Positions 8,717-17,400 of a DNA stretch of 64,000 nt are shown in pieces (position 1 is the first letter of the stretch; the number at the start of each line of letters is the position of its first letter). The notes below the pieces were generated by a model. That model saw only the letters and a program-made list of their open reading frames with translations. It was not told the DNA's origin and ran no database searches. Source of the DNA: Microvirga lupini (GTDB lineage Bacteria; Pseudomonadota; Alphaproteobacteria; Rhizobiales; Beijerinckiaceae); NCBI RefSeq assembly GCF_014191055.1, contig NZ_JACHWB010000003.1, forward strand, positions 1 through 64,000, read 5' to 3'. The translations under genes were made by a program, and so were the position numbers.

Positions 8717-9684
8717 GGGAAGAGGTCGTACGGCACGGCACCGGTCTTCGTCGTGATATAGAGGATGCCGGTCAGCGTCAGCATCGAGACCAGCGTGCCG
8801 ATGAGCACGCAGGCCGAGGCACGCTCAACGCCTACGTTGTACTGGGTCGAGATGACGAAGATGTTCAGGGCGGGCGGCAACGCCGCCATGATGATCGCTG
8901 CATAGGTCCAGGCCGGGCCGAAGTCACTAACGGCCGAGAGCACCACCCAGACGAGAAGGGGGTGGAGGATCAGCTTGATGAAGACCAGAACTGGCACCTC
9001 CCCGGGCATCTGCCGCAGGGGCCTTAAGGCCACGGTGACGCCCAGGATGAACAGGGCGCAGGGCGCGGCGGCTCCCGACAGCCAGGTGACGATCTGGTCG
9101 GCAGCCTGCGGAAGCCGAAGATGCATGTAGCTCGCCGCGACCCCGATGGCGGTCGCGACATTGAACGGGTGGGTCACCACTCGCCAGACGATCTTGCGGA
9201 TCGTGGCCGAGAGACTCAGCCTCTCGATCCCTGCCAGGGACATGAGGAGCGGCACGACCGAGAACAGGAACAGGTTGTCGAAGACGAAGATCAGCACCAC
9301 CGGGGCGCTGGCGGAAGCGCCGATTGCTGCGAGAATGAGGGGTGGCCCCATATAGCCGATGTTGGAATAGGACCCAGCGACACCCTGCATGACCGATTGC
9401 GGGAGATCCCTCGTGTACCGCCACCCTGTGGCGAAGGAGAGTGCGAAGGCGCAGAAGGTCGAAAACGTCGTCGCCAGGATGAAGGGCCAGTTTGCAAGCT
9501 CGTCCAGCGGCTTGTCGGCAATGAGGCGGTAGAACAGGCAGGGCAGCGCTACATAGATGAGGAAGAACTGCATCCACGCCAAGCCAGCCTCCGGCTGCTT
9601 GACGACCTTGCCACAGAAGAAGCCGAGCCCGATGAGGCCAAAGAATGGTGCGAGCAGGTTGAAGAGCCCGATCAGGTCGGACAT
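8713..9684 (-). CDS. AEC-family transporter (auxin efflux carrier type)
   Basis: The 323-residue membrane protein has about ten hydrophobic helices split five plus five around a central loop, the AEC (PF03547) pattern. Typical pieces are APFFGLIGLGFFCGKV at the N-terminus and SYSNIGYMGPPLILAAIG around the unwound helix that carries substrate in this fold. Bacterial members transport small organic acids such as malate or malonate, but the substrate here is unknown. The ATG at 9684 has GGAGA five bases upstream; an in-frame extension to 9780 lacks a hydrophobic start and is rejected. Its TAA overlaps the TAG of the convergent hydroxylase gene. Confidence 0.9.
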   Translation of the reverse strand: MSDLIGLFNLLAPFFGLIGLGFFCGKVVKQPEAGLAWMQFFLIYVALPCLFYRLIADKPLDELANWPFILATTFSTFCAFALSFATGWRYTRDLPQSVMQGVAGSYSNIGYMGPPLILAAIGASASAPVVLIFVFDNLFLFSVVPLLMSLAGIERLSLSATIRKIVWRVVTHPFNVATAIGVAASYMHLRLPQAADQIVTWLSGAAAPCALFILGVTVALRPLRQMPGEVPVLVFIKLILHPLLVWVVLSAVSDFGPAWTYAAIIMAALPPALNIFVISTQYNVGVERASACVLIGTLVSMLTLTGILYITTKTGAVPYDLFP

Positions 9685-9841
9685 CGGCGTCTCCAAAAGG
9701 AAGGGATGACAGGCCTGAAGTGCCAGCCCCTTCTGGCAAGGTTCCAACCTTGCGGCAATCCCATCTTTGGGAAGGCCCATAGTCCTGGAATGCAGGGCTG
9801 ACCGAGGAAAGCGCGCTCTCCCGATTGTGAGGAGAGGTAAA

Positions 9842-9870
9842 TTTGAAGATTCCCGCCTGGACCTTTATAT
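9842..9870 (+). promoter_or_regulatory. Possible heat-shock (sigma-32 type) promoter of hspQ
   Basis: TTTGAA at 9842-9847 and CCTTTATAT at 9862-9870 are separated by 14 bases and sit just upstream of the hspQ ribosome site. This resembles the alphaproteobacterial RpoH pattern (CTTGAA, then a C-rich TATAT box), which would fit a heat-shock gene. The -35 match is imperfect and the leader would be under about 20 bases, so this is a suggestion only. Confidence 0.25.
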
Positions 9871-9891
9871 GAGGGACCAGGAGTTAAGACC

Positions 9892-10221
9892 ATGAAGGCG
9901 CGCTTAGCCAAATTCGCAATCGGCCAGGTGGTCCGGCACAGGGTGTTTGACTTCCGGGGACTGATCTTCGATGTCGACCCCGAATTCGACAATACCGAGG
10001 AATGGTGGCTCTCCATTCCCGAAGACGTCAGACCCAGTAAGGACCAGCCGTTCTACCACCTCTTCGCCGAGAACGGGGAGACCGAGTACATTGCTTATGT
10101 GTCCGAGCAGAACCTTTTGCCCGACGAGACCGGCGAGCCGCTGCGCAACCCGATGATCGGAGAGATGTTCACGCGACAGAAGAACGGCACCTACAAGGCC
10201 AAGCCGATGCTCGCCCACTGA
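9892..10221 (+). CDS. hspQ: Heat shock protein HspQ (YccV-like, hemimethylated-DNA-binding family)
   Basis: The 109-residue protein matches HspQ along its length. The N-terminal AKFAIGQVVRHRVFDFRGLI forms the first strands of the small beta-barrel, followed by the conserved acidic turn DVDPEFDNTEEWW and the PFYHLFAENGETEYIAYVSE block. In Escherichia coli HspQ binds hemimethylated oriC DNA, reduces DnaA activity and acts as a Lon specificity enhancer. The ATG follows an AGGAG site eight bases upstream. It is a single-gene unit that ends in a strong bidirectional terminator shared with the IalB-family gene. Confidence 0.95.
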   Translation: MKARLAKFAIGQVVRHRVFDFRGLIFDVDPEFDNTEEWWLSIPEDVRPSKDQPFYHLFAENGETEYIAYVSEQNLLPDETGEPLRNPMIGEMFTRQKNGTYKAKPMLAH

Positions 10222-10237
10222 CATTGAGGCGAATCAA

Positions 10238-10272
10238 ACAAAAACGCCGGGCTACGAGCCCGGCGTTTTTGT
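10238..10272. terminator. Bidirectional terminator between hspQ and the IalB-family gene
   Basis: A perfect 16-bp stem runs from ACAAAAACGCCGGGCT (10238-10253) to AGCCCGGCGTTTTTGT (10257-10272) with a 3-base loop. It has A/T runs on both flanks, so it gives a U tract in either direction. It sits 17 bp after the hspQ stop and 19 bp after the convergent gene's stop. Confidence 0.92.
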
Positions 10273-10290
10273 TTCTTGGATCGACGAAGC

Positions 10291-11103
10291 TTACGGCTTC
10301 GGAGCAGCCTGCGCGGCCGGAGCGGCGGCACCCGGGGCGGCAGGTGCGGCGCCCTGCCCCTGGAGCATGCGCTGACGCATCTCTTCGCTCTTCTTCTGCA
10401 GCTCTTCCTGCAGCTTCTTCTGCTGTTCCTCGAGTACCTTCGGGTCGATCGGAGGACCGTCGAAGGACTTGCCGAAACCGGCAGCCGGAACAGCGAAGGT
10501 GATCTCGCGGCCCATCTGGTTCTGGACGCTGACGTTCAAATTGGCGCCCTTCTTGAGGGAGGCGATGAAGTCGTCCTTCACGGCCGCCTCGGCAAAGCAG
10601 CCGTTCGGAAGGCACATCACATAACGGCCGGCGACCGCCTGGCCCTGGTCCACAGTGAAGCGCAGGCCCGGCTGCAGGAGCAGGCCGAGCGGCATCACGA
10701 AGCGGACGACCTTCTGCGCCTGCTGGCCCTTCACGTCATAGACGGCAAGAGCGAGAACCGGCTGGCCCTGATCCGACACGAAGTCGCGCGTGGTGTAGCA
10801 GATCTCGGTGTTGGTGTTCTGATCCTTGCCGCAGACCTTCGTCCACTCGGGCTGGGACGGCTCGGCCTTCACCTGCACGACGGTCGGACCGGCATTCTGC
10901 TGTGCCTGAGCGGCACCCTGCGCCGGCTGCTGGGCAGGAGCCGGAGCGGCGGGACGGGCTGGCTGCTGGGCGGGAGCGGAAGGACGGGCCGGCTGCTGAG
11001 CCGGAGCGGTTTGAGCCAGTACGGGTGCACTCACCAGAACGGCCAGAGCTGTTGCCAGGCCACGGGTCCCCCCCAGGCTCGCGAAGCGTGTCGCGAAAGA
11101 CAT
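10291..11103 (-). CDS. Invasion-associated locus B (IalB) family periplasmic protein
   Basis: The 270-residue product starts with a Sec signal peptide (hydrophobic ATALAVLVSAPVLAQ, cut near residue 30). A Pro/Ala/Gln-rich linker of about 40 residues follows, with repeats of the type AQQPARP. The IalB domain (roughly residues 80-210) has four cysteines, in CGKDQNTNTEIC and CLPNGC, likely two disulfides. The tail has a Lys/Glu/Gln helix (EEQQKKLQEELQKKSEEMRQ), probably coiled coil, and another Pro/Ala stretch. IalB was first linked to erythrocyte entry in Bartonella, but homologues occur across free-living Rhizobiales, where a structural envelope role is likelier. Transcribed alone from the divergent region 11104-11316. 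Confidence 0.9.
   Translation of the reverse strand: MSFATRFASLGGTRGLATALAVLVSAPVLAQTAPAQQPARPSAPAQQPARPAAPAPAQQPAQGAAQAQQNAGPTVVQVKAEPSQPEWTKVCGKDQNTNTEICYTTRDFVSDQGQPVLALAVYDVKGQQAQKVVRFVMPLGLLLQPGLRFTVDQGQAVAGRYVMCLPNGCFAEAAVKDDFIASLKKGANLNVSVQNQMGREITFAVPAAGFGKSFDGPPIDPKVLEEQQKKLQEELQKKSEEMRQRMLQGQGAAPAAPGAAAPAAQAAPKP
10923..11009. repeat. In-frame degenerate repeats coding for the Pro/Ala/Gln linker
   Basis: Three related units start with C(C/T)GGCTGCTG at 10923, 10959 and 10989 and are about 36, 30 and 21 bases long. They encode AQQPARP-type repeats on the minus strand, just after the signal peptide. Units of whole codons suggest growth by slippage without frameshift. Confidence 0.6.
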
Positions 11104-11316
11104 AACGTTAGATCCTCTTCAGTCGAAAGGTCGGCTTTCGAAGTGGCCGTTTATCCGGCGCATTCTTAACCTGTGATGATGGGGTCAAATCCTTGCCCAA
11201 TGTGGCGAAGACAAGACGCATGGCGCTCCTTTAACCTTTCATGTGGTAGGTTTCCAGTCACCCGGGGCAAAATTCTGTACAACATTGCTCCGGCTATAAC
11301 TCGTACCGGGAAAGCC

Positions 11317-13125
11317 ATGGGCCGCTGGCTTATGAGAAATCTGCTCCTTTCGGCTGCTCTTGTCCTAATGACCTACAGCGCCGTCGGCCAAGAGGCGCTG
11401 CCACTGCGGCATGGCATCGCGATGCACGGGGAGCCAGCGCTCGCGCCCGACTTCGAGCACCTGCCCTATGCCAGTCCGCAGGCGCCGAAGGGCGGACGAA
11501 TCACGTTGGCCCTTCAGGGGACCTTCGACAGCCTGAATCCCCTGATCGTCCTGGGTGTCGCGCCGGATGTGGTGCCGCGCTACGTGCTCCAGCCCCTCAT
11601 GATGCGCTCCGCCGATGAGCCCTTCACGATCTATGGCCTTCTCGCCCGTGCCATAGAGATGCCCGAGGATCGGAGCTTTATCACCTTCCACCTCGATCCC
11701 CGCGCGCGCTTCTCGGACGGGCATCCGCTCACGACCGAGGATGTGCGCTTCTCGTTCGAGATGCTGAAGAAGCACGGCAAGCCTTTCCACCGGTCGAGCT
11801 TCGGCCAAGTGAAGGCGGTCGAGATCCTGGATCCCCACAGCATCAGGTTCGACCTTTCTGGTTCGAACGACCGGGAACTGCCCCTGCTGATCGGGATGAT
11901 GACGGTGTTTCCGGCTCACGCGACCAATTCAGACACCTTCGACAAGACCAGTCTCACGCCGCCGATCGGCTCTGGCCCTTATGCGCTGACCGAGGTCAGG
12001 CCCGGCGAGCGCGTCGTCCTGACCCGGCGCAAGGATTACTGGGGCGAGGACCTGGCCATTACCAAGGGCCTCTATAACTTCGACGAGATCCGTTACGATT
12101 TCTACCGTGATGCCAACACGTTGTTCGAGGCTTTTAAGGCAGGGCTTTACGATTTCAGGATCGAGGGCGATCCGGGTCAATGGGCAACCGGCTACGACAT
12201 CCCCGCTGTCAGAAGCGGCCGCGTTCTGCGCGAAACGATAGCGACACGGCTGCCCAAGGGTATGAACGGTTTCGTCTTCAATACCCGCAAGCCCCTCTTC
12301 ACCGATGTAAGGGTGCGCGAGGCCTTGAGCTATATGTTCGACTTCGACTGGGTGAACCGCAACCTCTTCTTCGGGCAGCTCACTCGGTCCAACAGCTACT
12401 TTTCCGGTTCGGATCTTGCCTCCACGGGTAGCCCCGCCGATGCACACGAGCGTATTTTGCTGGCGGAACTTCAAGCGCCTGTCCGGGAAGACATCCTCGA
12501 AGGTCGCTGGGAGCCGCCGGCGGGTGACGGTTCGGGCCGAGACCGGGACATGGCGCGCAAGGCGCTCGCCCTTTTGGGCGACGCCGGTTGGGTGCTAGAT
12601 GGCGATGTCCTGCGTAAGAAGGCGACCGGTGAGGCCTTCACCTTCGAATTGCTGGTCAATTCGCGCCAGCAGGAGCGGCTCGCCCTGAACTTCTCGCAAT
12701 CTTTGAGCCGGATCGGCGTTCAGGCGCGGGTGCGGCTCGTCGATGACGTGCAGTATTGGCGGCGTCTGGCCCGATTCGACTTCGAAATGGTCCAGTGGCT
12801 CTGGCCCGCCTCGCTCTCACCCGGAAACGAGCAGCGCAACCGCTGGGGCTCAGCCGCGGCGCAAAGGAGTGGGTCCCATAATCACGCCGGGGTAAAATCC
12901 CCAGCGATTGACCGCCTCATTGACGCACTTCTCGAAGCCAAGAGTCGGGAGGACTTCGTCTCCGCCGTCCGGGCGCTCGACCGCACCCTGCTGTCAGGCT
13001 TCTACGTGGTTCCATTGTTTTACCTGAAGGATCAATGGCTTGCCTACAGCAGCGACCTTGCCAAGCCTGGGATCGTTCCGCTCATGGGGACCAACATCGA
13101 CACTTGGTGGCGGCGGGCGCCCTGA
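11317..13125 (+). CDS. Family 5 extracellular solute-binding protein (oligopeptide/YejA type)
   Basis: This 602-residue periplasmic protein belongs to the SBP_bac_5 family, which delivers peptides or similar solutes to ABC importers. A signal peptide of about 24 residues (RNLLLSAALVLMTYSAVGQ) leads into YASPQAPKGGRITLALQGTF and FDSLNPL, the family opening. Later blocks PIGSGPYALTEV and FNTRKPLFTDVRVREALSYM are diagnostic. The YASPQAPKGG start and length point to the YejA-like subgroup, implicated in microcin C and peptide uptake. I chose ATG 11317 (GGGAAAG upstream) rather than the longer open frame. No permease or ATPase gene is adjacent, so the partner components must be elsewhere or the gene is an orphan. 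Confidence 0.9.
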   Translation: MGRWLMRNLLLSAALVLMTYSAVGQEALPLRHGIAMHGEPALAPDFEHLPYASPQAPKGGRITLALQGTFDSLNPLIVLGVAPDVVPRYVLQPLMMRSADEPFTIYGLLARAIEMPEDRSFITFHLDPRARFSDGHPLTTEDVRFSFEMLKKHGKPFHRSSFGQVKAVEILDPHSIRFDLSGSNDRELPLLIGMMTVFPAHATNSDTFDKTSLTPPIGSGPYALTEVRPGERVVLTRRKDYWGEDLAITKGLYNFDEIRYDFYRDANTLFEAFKAGLYDFRIEGDPGQWATGYDIPAVRSGRVLRETIATRLPKGMNGFVFNTRKPLFTDVRVREALSYMFDFDWVNRNLFFGQLTRSNSYFSGSDLASTGSPADAHERILLAELQAPVREDILEGRWEPPAGDGSGRDRDMARKALALLGDAGWVLDGDVLRKKATGEAFTFELLVNSRQQERLALNFSQSLSRIGVQARVRLVDDVQYWRRLARFDFEMVQWLWPASLSPGNEQRNRWGSAAAQRSGSHNHAGVKSPAIDRLIDALLEAKSREDFVSAVRALDRTLLSGFYVVPLFYLKDQWLAYSSDLAKPGIVPLMGTNIDTWWRRAP

Positions 13126-13252
13126 GCCGCATGATCGCTCAAGGCGACCATTGTTGAGCTTCCATTCATGTAGATCATGAAACTAATGCCGTGCTTCGAC
13201 GTTAGGTGAGTACCTCCTGTCCCACTGTCGCGTCTAAATGCAGGGTATCGTC

Positions 13253-13597
13253 ATGAACGCAATGCCGAAGGTCCTCGTTGTCGATAGCGGCGAGCGCGCC
13301 CCCGATGGCGCTCTATCCGCCGAACTGGCCGGCATGGGCTATGCGAGCGTGACCACCCCCTTCGAAGCCGCTGATGACGTCCTGGCCCTGATTCCGAGCC
13401 CGGCTGCAGTGGTGCTGCAGATGCCCCGCCATGCCGATTGGGCCGAGCGCAAGCGCTTCCTCGACCTCGCCCGCCGGCTGCGCAAGAACCTAGGTGAGAG
13501 CGGAACCCCAGTCATCATCACGGGTGGTGTGAGCGGAGCCGCCACGATGCTCCAGAACCAGCTCAGCGTTCGCGTCGCCGCCGCGCCGGATCTCTAG
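13253..13597 (+). CDS. Receiver-like protein lacking the phosphoacceptor aspartate
   Basis: The 114-residue protein starts like a response-regulator receiver (MPKVLVVDSGE) and keeps the alternating strand/helix pattern through TPVIITGG. At the place of the phosphoacceptor Asp the sequence is AVVLQMPRH, with Gln56. The acidic pocket at the N-terminus is reduced to one Asp (Asp11), and the C-terminal Lys motif is absent, so phosphorylation is unlikely. No output domain is present. I read it as a pseudo-receiver or a diverged remnant; resemblance is by pattern only. The ATG at 13253 has AGGG seven bases upstream; ATG 13238 is the alternative. Its TAG overlaps the stop of the convergent serine hydrolase. 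Confidence 0.65.
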   Translation: MNAMPKVLVVDSGERAPDGALSAELAGMGYASVTTPFEAADDVLALIPSPAAVVLQMPRHADWAERKRFLDLARRLRKNLGESGTPVIITGGVSGAATMLQNQLSVRVAAAPDL

Positions 13598-14469
13598 CCT
13601 TTTAGGAGCCGGAAGGCTCCTTCTTCCGTTTTCGCCTCATCCTGGCTGGTCCTGAAGAAGGCGGCTGTTCGCGATTTTGCTCCTGTGAGGCTCCGGTAGA
13701 CCGCGATCGTGCTGCCCGGCCCTCCGCCCGTATGCCCTCCTACCACGAGACCTGATGTCGTCTCGCCGATCATGGTCCCAAGTCCATAACCGGGGCTCTG
13801 CCAGGGCCGCTCCGGTATTGGCCCAGGAAGCACCAATGGAGTGAACATCTCCCGCGACAGCTCGGGCGTCAGGAGGCTGCCCTCCAGCAATCGGTCCAGT
13901 AAAAACGCCGCATCCGCGACGCTCCCCAACAGCAGCCCGTGATAGACCCAGCCCGGATGGTAACCCTCGGCGCTGTCCATGGCGACATGATCGAGCTCCG
14001 CCCGTTCCCTGGCAAGCCGCGCTGTTCCAATTCTAAGGGGCTCCAACACGAGGCGCTGCAGAGTCGCATCCAGGTCGGAACCAACGATCGTCTCGATCAG
14101 CTGACCGACGACCAGGTAGCCGATATTGGAGTAGTCCCATCCCTCGCCTGCCGGATACCGCAGTCGCGCCGCATCAAGCCGGTTGAGCAGTTCCGGAACC
14201 GGCCATGGATCTTCGCCACGTTCGACAGCCTCGTGGTAGGCGCGAAGGCCGCCGTAGTTCGCCAATCCGGAGCGGTGCTGAAGCAGGTGCCTGAGGGTAT
14301 AAGGCTTGTCTTCGACCGGTTCATCCAGGCCGATGAGGCCATCGCGAACGAGCACCAGCGCTGCAGCCGCAAGAACGGTCTTCGTGAAACTCCACCAGGG
14401 AACGAGGCGGTCAGCGCGGTGGCTGTCGACCACGGTGCCGTTCTCAACCAGGGCCCAGGCTTCGACCAT
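13594..14469 (-). CDS. Serine hydrolase of the beta-lactamase/DD-peptidase (PF00144) family
   Basis: The 291-residue protein has the three active-site motifs of class C beta-lactamase-like hydrolases: SFTK (Ser27, Lys30), the Tyr motif in WDYSNIGYL, and HTGGGPG near the C-terminus. HLLQHRSGLANYG is the usual block after the SxxK helix. It lacks a signal peptide, and only 26 residues precede the catalytic Ser, so it is short at the N-terminus and probably cytoplasmic. Substrate unknown; the family includes esterases and peptidases as well as lactamases. The ATG at 14469 shares one base with the mfd stop (TGATG), so it is translated after mfd. The longer open frame upstream is antisense-like shadow inside mfd. 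Confidence 0.88.
   Translation of the reverse strand: MVEAWALVENGTVVDSHRADRLVPWWSFTKTVLAAAALVLVRDGLIGLDEPVEDKPYTLRHLLQHRSGLANYGGLRAYHEAVERGEDPWPVPELLNRLDAARLRYPAGEGWDYSNIGYLVVGQLIETIVGSDLDATLQRLVLEPLRIGTARLARERAELDHVAMDSAEGYHPGWVYHGLLLGSVADAAFLLDRLLEGSLLTPELSREMFTPLVLPGPIPERPWQSPGYGLGTMIGETTSGLVVGGHTGGGPGSTIAVYRSLTGAKSRTAAFFRTSQDEAKTEEGAFRLLKG
13604..13621 (+). terminator. Terminator for the receiver-like gene, embedded in the serine hydrolase 3' end
   Basis: AGGAGCC (13604-13610) and GGCTCCT (13615-13621) form a 7-bp stem with a GGAA loop, followed by TCTTCCGTTTT. It starts seven bases after the plus-strand stop and lies within the last codons of the convergent hydrolase gene, so the same bases serve as code on one strand and terminator on the other. 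Confidence 0.6.
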
Positions 14470-17400
14470 CAGGCGGCCTTCTTCTCCGCAATCCGGGCAA
14501 GGCTGCGCAGGATCGTGGTGGCGGCCTTGATGCGCTCGTCCGGGGTCTCGATGTCCCGGATGAACACGATCTTCATGTCGGGGCGCACCTTCGCGAACGA
14601 AGCCTGCTCGGCGACATAGGAGATGAGCCCGTTCGGATTGGCGAAGGAGTTGTCGCGGAACGAGATGATGATGCCCTTCGGCCCGCCGTCCACCTTCTCC
14701 ACGTTGGCCCGGCGGCAGAGCACCTTGATGGCCATGATCTTGAGAAGCTGATCGACCTCCGATGGGACCGGTCCGAAGCGATCGACCATCTCCGCCCGGA
14801 AGCCATCGATTTCCTGGTCGGTCTCGAAGGTCGAAAGGCGGCGATAGAGGCCGAGGCGCAGCTGCAGATCGGCGATATAGCTCTCCGGGATCATGACGGG
14901 CGCGCCGACCGCGATGGTGGGCGACCACTGGTCCTCCGCCGGCTCCTCGATACCGGCCTTGAGCTGCGCCACCGCCTCTTCCAGCATTTGCTGGTAAAGC
15001 TCGTAGCCCACTTCCTTGATATGGCCCGACTGCTCCTCGCCGAGCAGGTTTCCGGCGCCCCGGATATCGAGGTCGTGCGAGGCGAGCTGGAAGCCGGCGC
15101 CCAGGGTATCGAGGGTTTGCAGCACCTTGAGCCGGCGCTCGGCCTGCACGGTCAGGGACTTGTTCGCCGGCACCGTGAACAAGGCATAGGCTCGCGTCTT
15201 GGAGCGTCCGACTCGGCCGCGCAGCTGGTAGAGTTGCGACAGGCCGAACATGTCGGCCCGGTGGACGATGAGCGTGTTGGCGGTTGGGATGTCGAGGCCC
15301 GATTCCACGATGGTGGTGGAGAGCAGGATGTCGTACTTGCCCTCGTAGAAGGCCGTCATGACGTCCTCGAGCTGGCCCGCCGCCATCTGGCCGTGGGCGA
15401 CAGCCACCTTAGCCTCGGGCACCTCCTTGTCGAGGAAGGCCTTCACGTCGCCGAGATCGTCCAGGCGCGGCACCACGTAGAAGGCTTGGCCTCCGCGATA
15501 GCGCTCGCGCAGCAGTGCCTCACGGATCAACAGCGGATCGAAGGGCGTGATGAAGGTGCGAACCGCCAGGCGGTCTACCGGAGGCGTCGTGATCAGCGAA
15601 AGCTCCCGCACGCCCGTGAGTGCCAACTGGAGCGTGCGCGGGATCGGGGTGGCCGAGAGGGTCAGCACATGGACCTCGGCGCGCAGCTCCTTCAGGCGCT
15701 CCTTATGGGTCACGCCGAAATGCTGCTCCTCGTCGATGATGATGAGGCCGATGTCCTTGAACTTGATGGCCTTTCCGAGAAGTGCATGGGTCCCGATGAC
15801 GATGTCGACCGACCCGTCGGCCAGCCCCTCCTTCGTCTTCTTCATCTCGGCTGCGGGCACGAAGCGGGAGGCCTGCGCTACATTGAGTGGCAGGCCGCGG
15901 AATCGGTCGCAGAATGTCCGGTAGTGCTGACGGGCCAGAAGGGTCGTGGGGACGACGACCGCCACCTGCTTGCCGCTCATGGCAGCCACGAAGGCGGCAC
16001 GCAGCGCAACTTCCGTCTTGCCGAAGCCCACGTCGCCGCAGACGAGGCGGTCCATGGGACGGCCGGAGCCCATGTCGTCCAGGACCGCCTCGATGGCATT
16101 GAGCTGGTCTTCTGTCTCGTCGTAGGGGAAGCGGGCAGCAAATTCGTCGTAGAGCCCTTCCGGAGGCGTCAGGCGCGGCGCATCCTTGAGAATGCGGGCG
16201 GCGGCGATCTTCATTAATGCGCCCGCCATCTCGCGGATGCGCTGCTTCATCCGGGCCTTGCGCGCCTGCCAAGCTCCGCCGCCGAGCTTGTCGAGCTGGA
16301 CCTCCGTCTCCTCCGACCCGTAGCGGGTCAGGAGTTCGATGTTCTCCACCGGCAGGAAGAGTCGGTCGCCGCCGGCGTAATGGAGTTCCAAGCAGTCGTG
16401 CGGCGCGCCCGCCGCCTCGATGGTCTTCAACCCTTCGAAGCGCCCGATACCGTGATCCACGTGGACCACGAGATCGCCCGGCGTGAGCGCTGCAACCTCG
16501 GTGAGGAAATCCTGCGGCCGCTTCGACTTGCGCTTCTGGCGCACTAAGCGGTCGCCCAGGATATCCTGCTCGCTTATGACCACAAGGTCCGCGGTCTCGA
16601 AGCCCGATTCCAGGGGCCAGATACCGACCGGGATCTCATTGCGCGGATAAGCCAACGCCTCCGAGAACCGGCCAATCGGTTTCGTCTGGCGCAGGTCGTG
16701 ATCCTGCAGCACATGGCACAGGCGCTCCCGCGAGCCCTCGGACCAGGCGCCCAGCATGACGCGCTTCTTGGCTGCCTGAAGATCGCGGATATGACGGATG
16801 ACCGCCTCGAACACATTGGCGTTCTCGTCCGCCCGTTCGGCGATGAAGTTGCGGCCCTGCCGCGCCTCGCAGTCGATGACGAGCCGACCTGAGGATTCGG
16901 GCAATGCGAAGGGCGTCAGGCGAGCGAGCGGAAGGGCAGCCGTGCGCTCCGACCACTCCTCAGGCTTGAAATAAAGCGCGTCCGGGGGCAGCGGGCGATA
17001 AGGTGCGACGCCCGCCTGGTTCTGGCCCATGCCCTCACGCCGGGCATCGTAGTAATCCTTGACCTGTGCGAGCCTCTCGGCCGCCGCATCATCTGCCAGC
17101 GCGTCGAACACCACGGGAATGCCGGGCAGGTAATCGAAAAGAGTGTCGAGATGATCGTGGAAGAGCGGCATCCAGTGCTCGAGACCGGGATAGCGACGTC
17201 CCTCGCTGATTGCCTCGTAGAGCCGGTCGTCGCGGGTCGGCGCGCCGAAGGCCGCCACATAGGCCTGCCGGAAACGCTTGATGCTCTCGGTGGTCAGTTG
17301 CACCTCGCTCATGGGGACGAGATCGAGGGCGCGCAGGGTTCCGACTGTCCGCTGGTTCTCCGGATCGAAGGCACGGATCGATTCAAGCGCATCGCCGAAG

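Noticed and set aside
14470..14928. Extension of the serine hydrolase frame by 153 codons
   Set aside because: The extra part is the out-of-frame shadow of the mfd 3' end; the real start forms a TGATG junction with the mfd stop.
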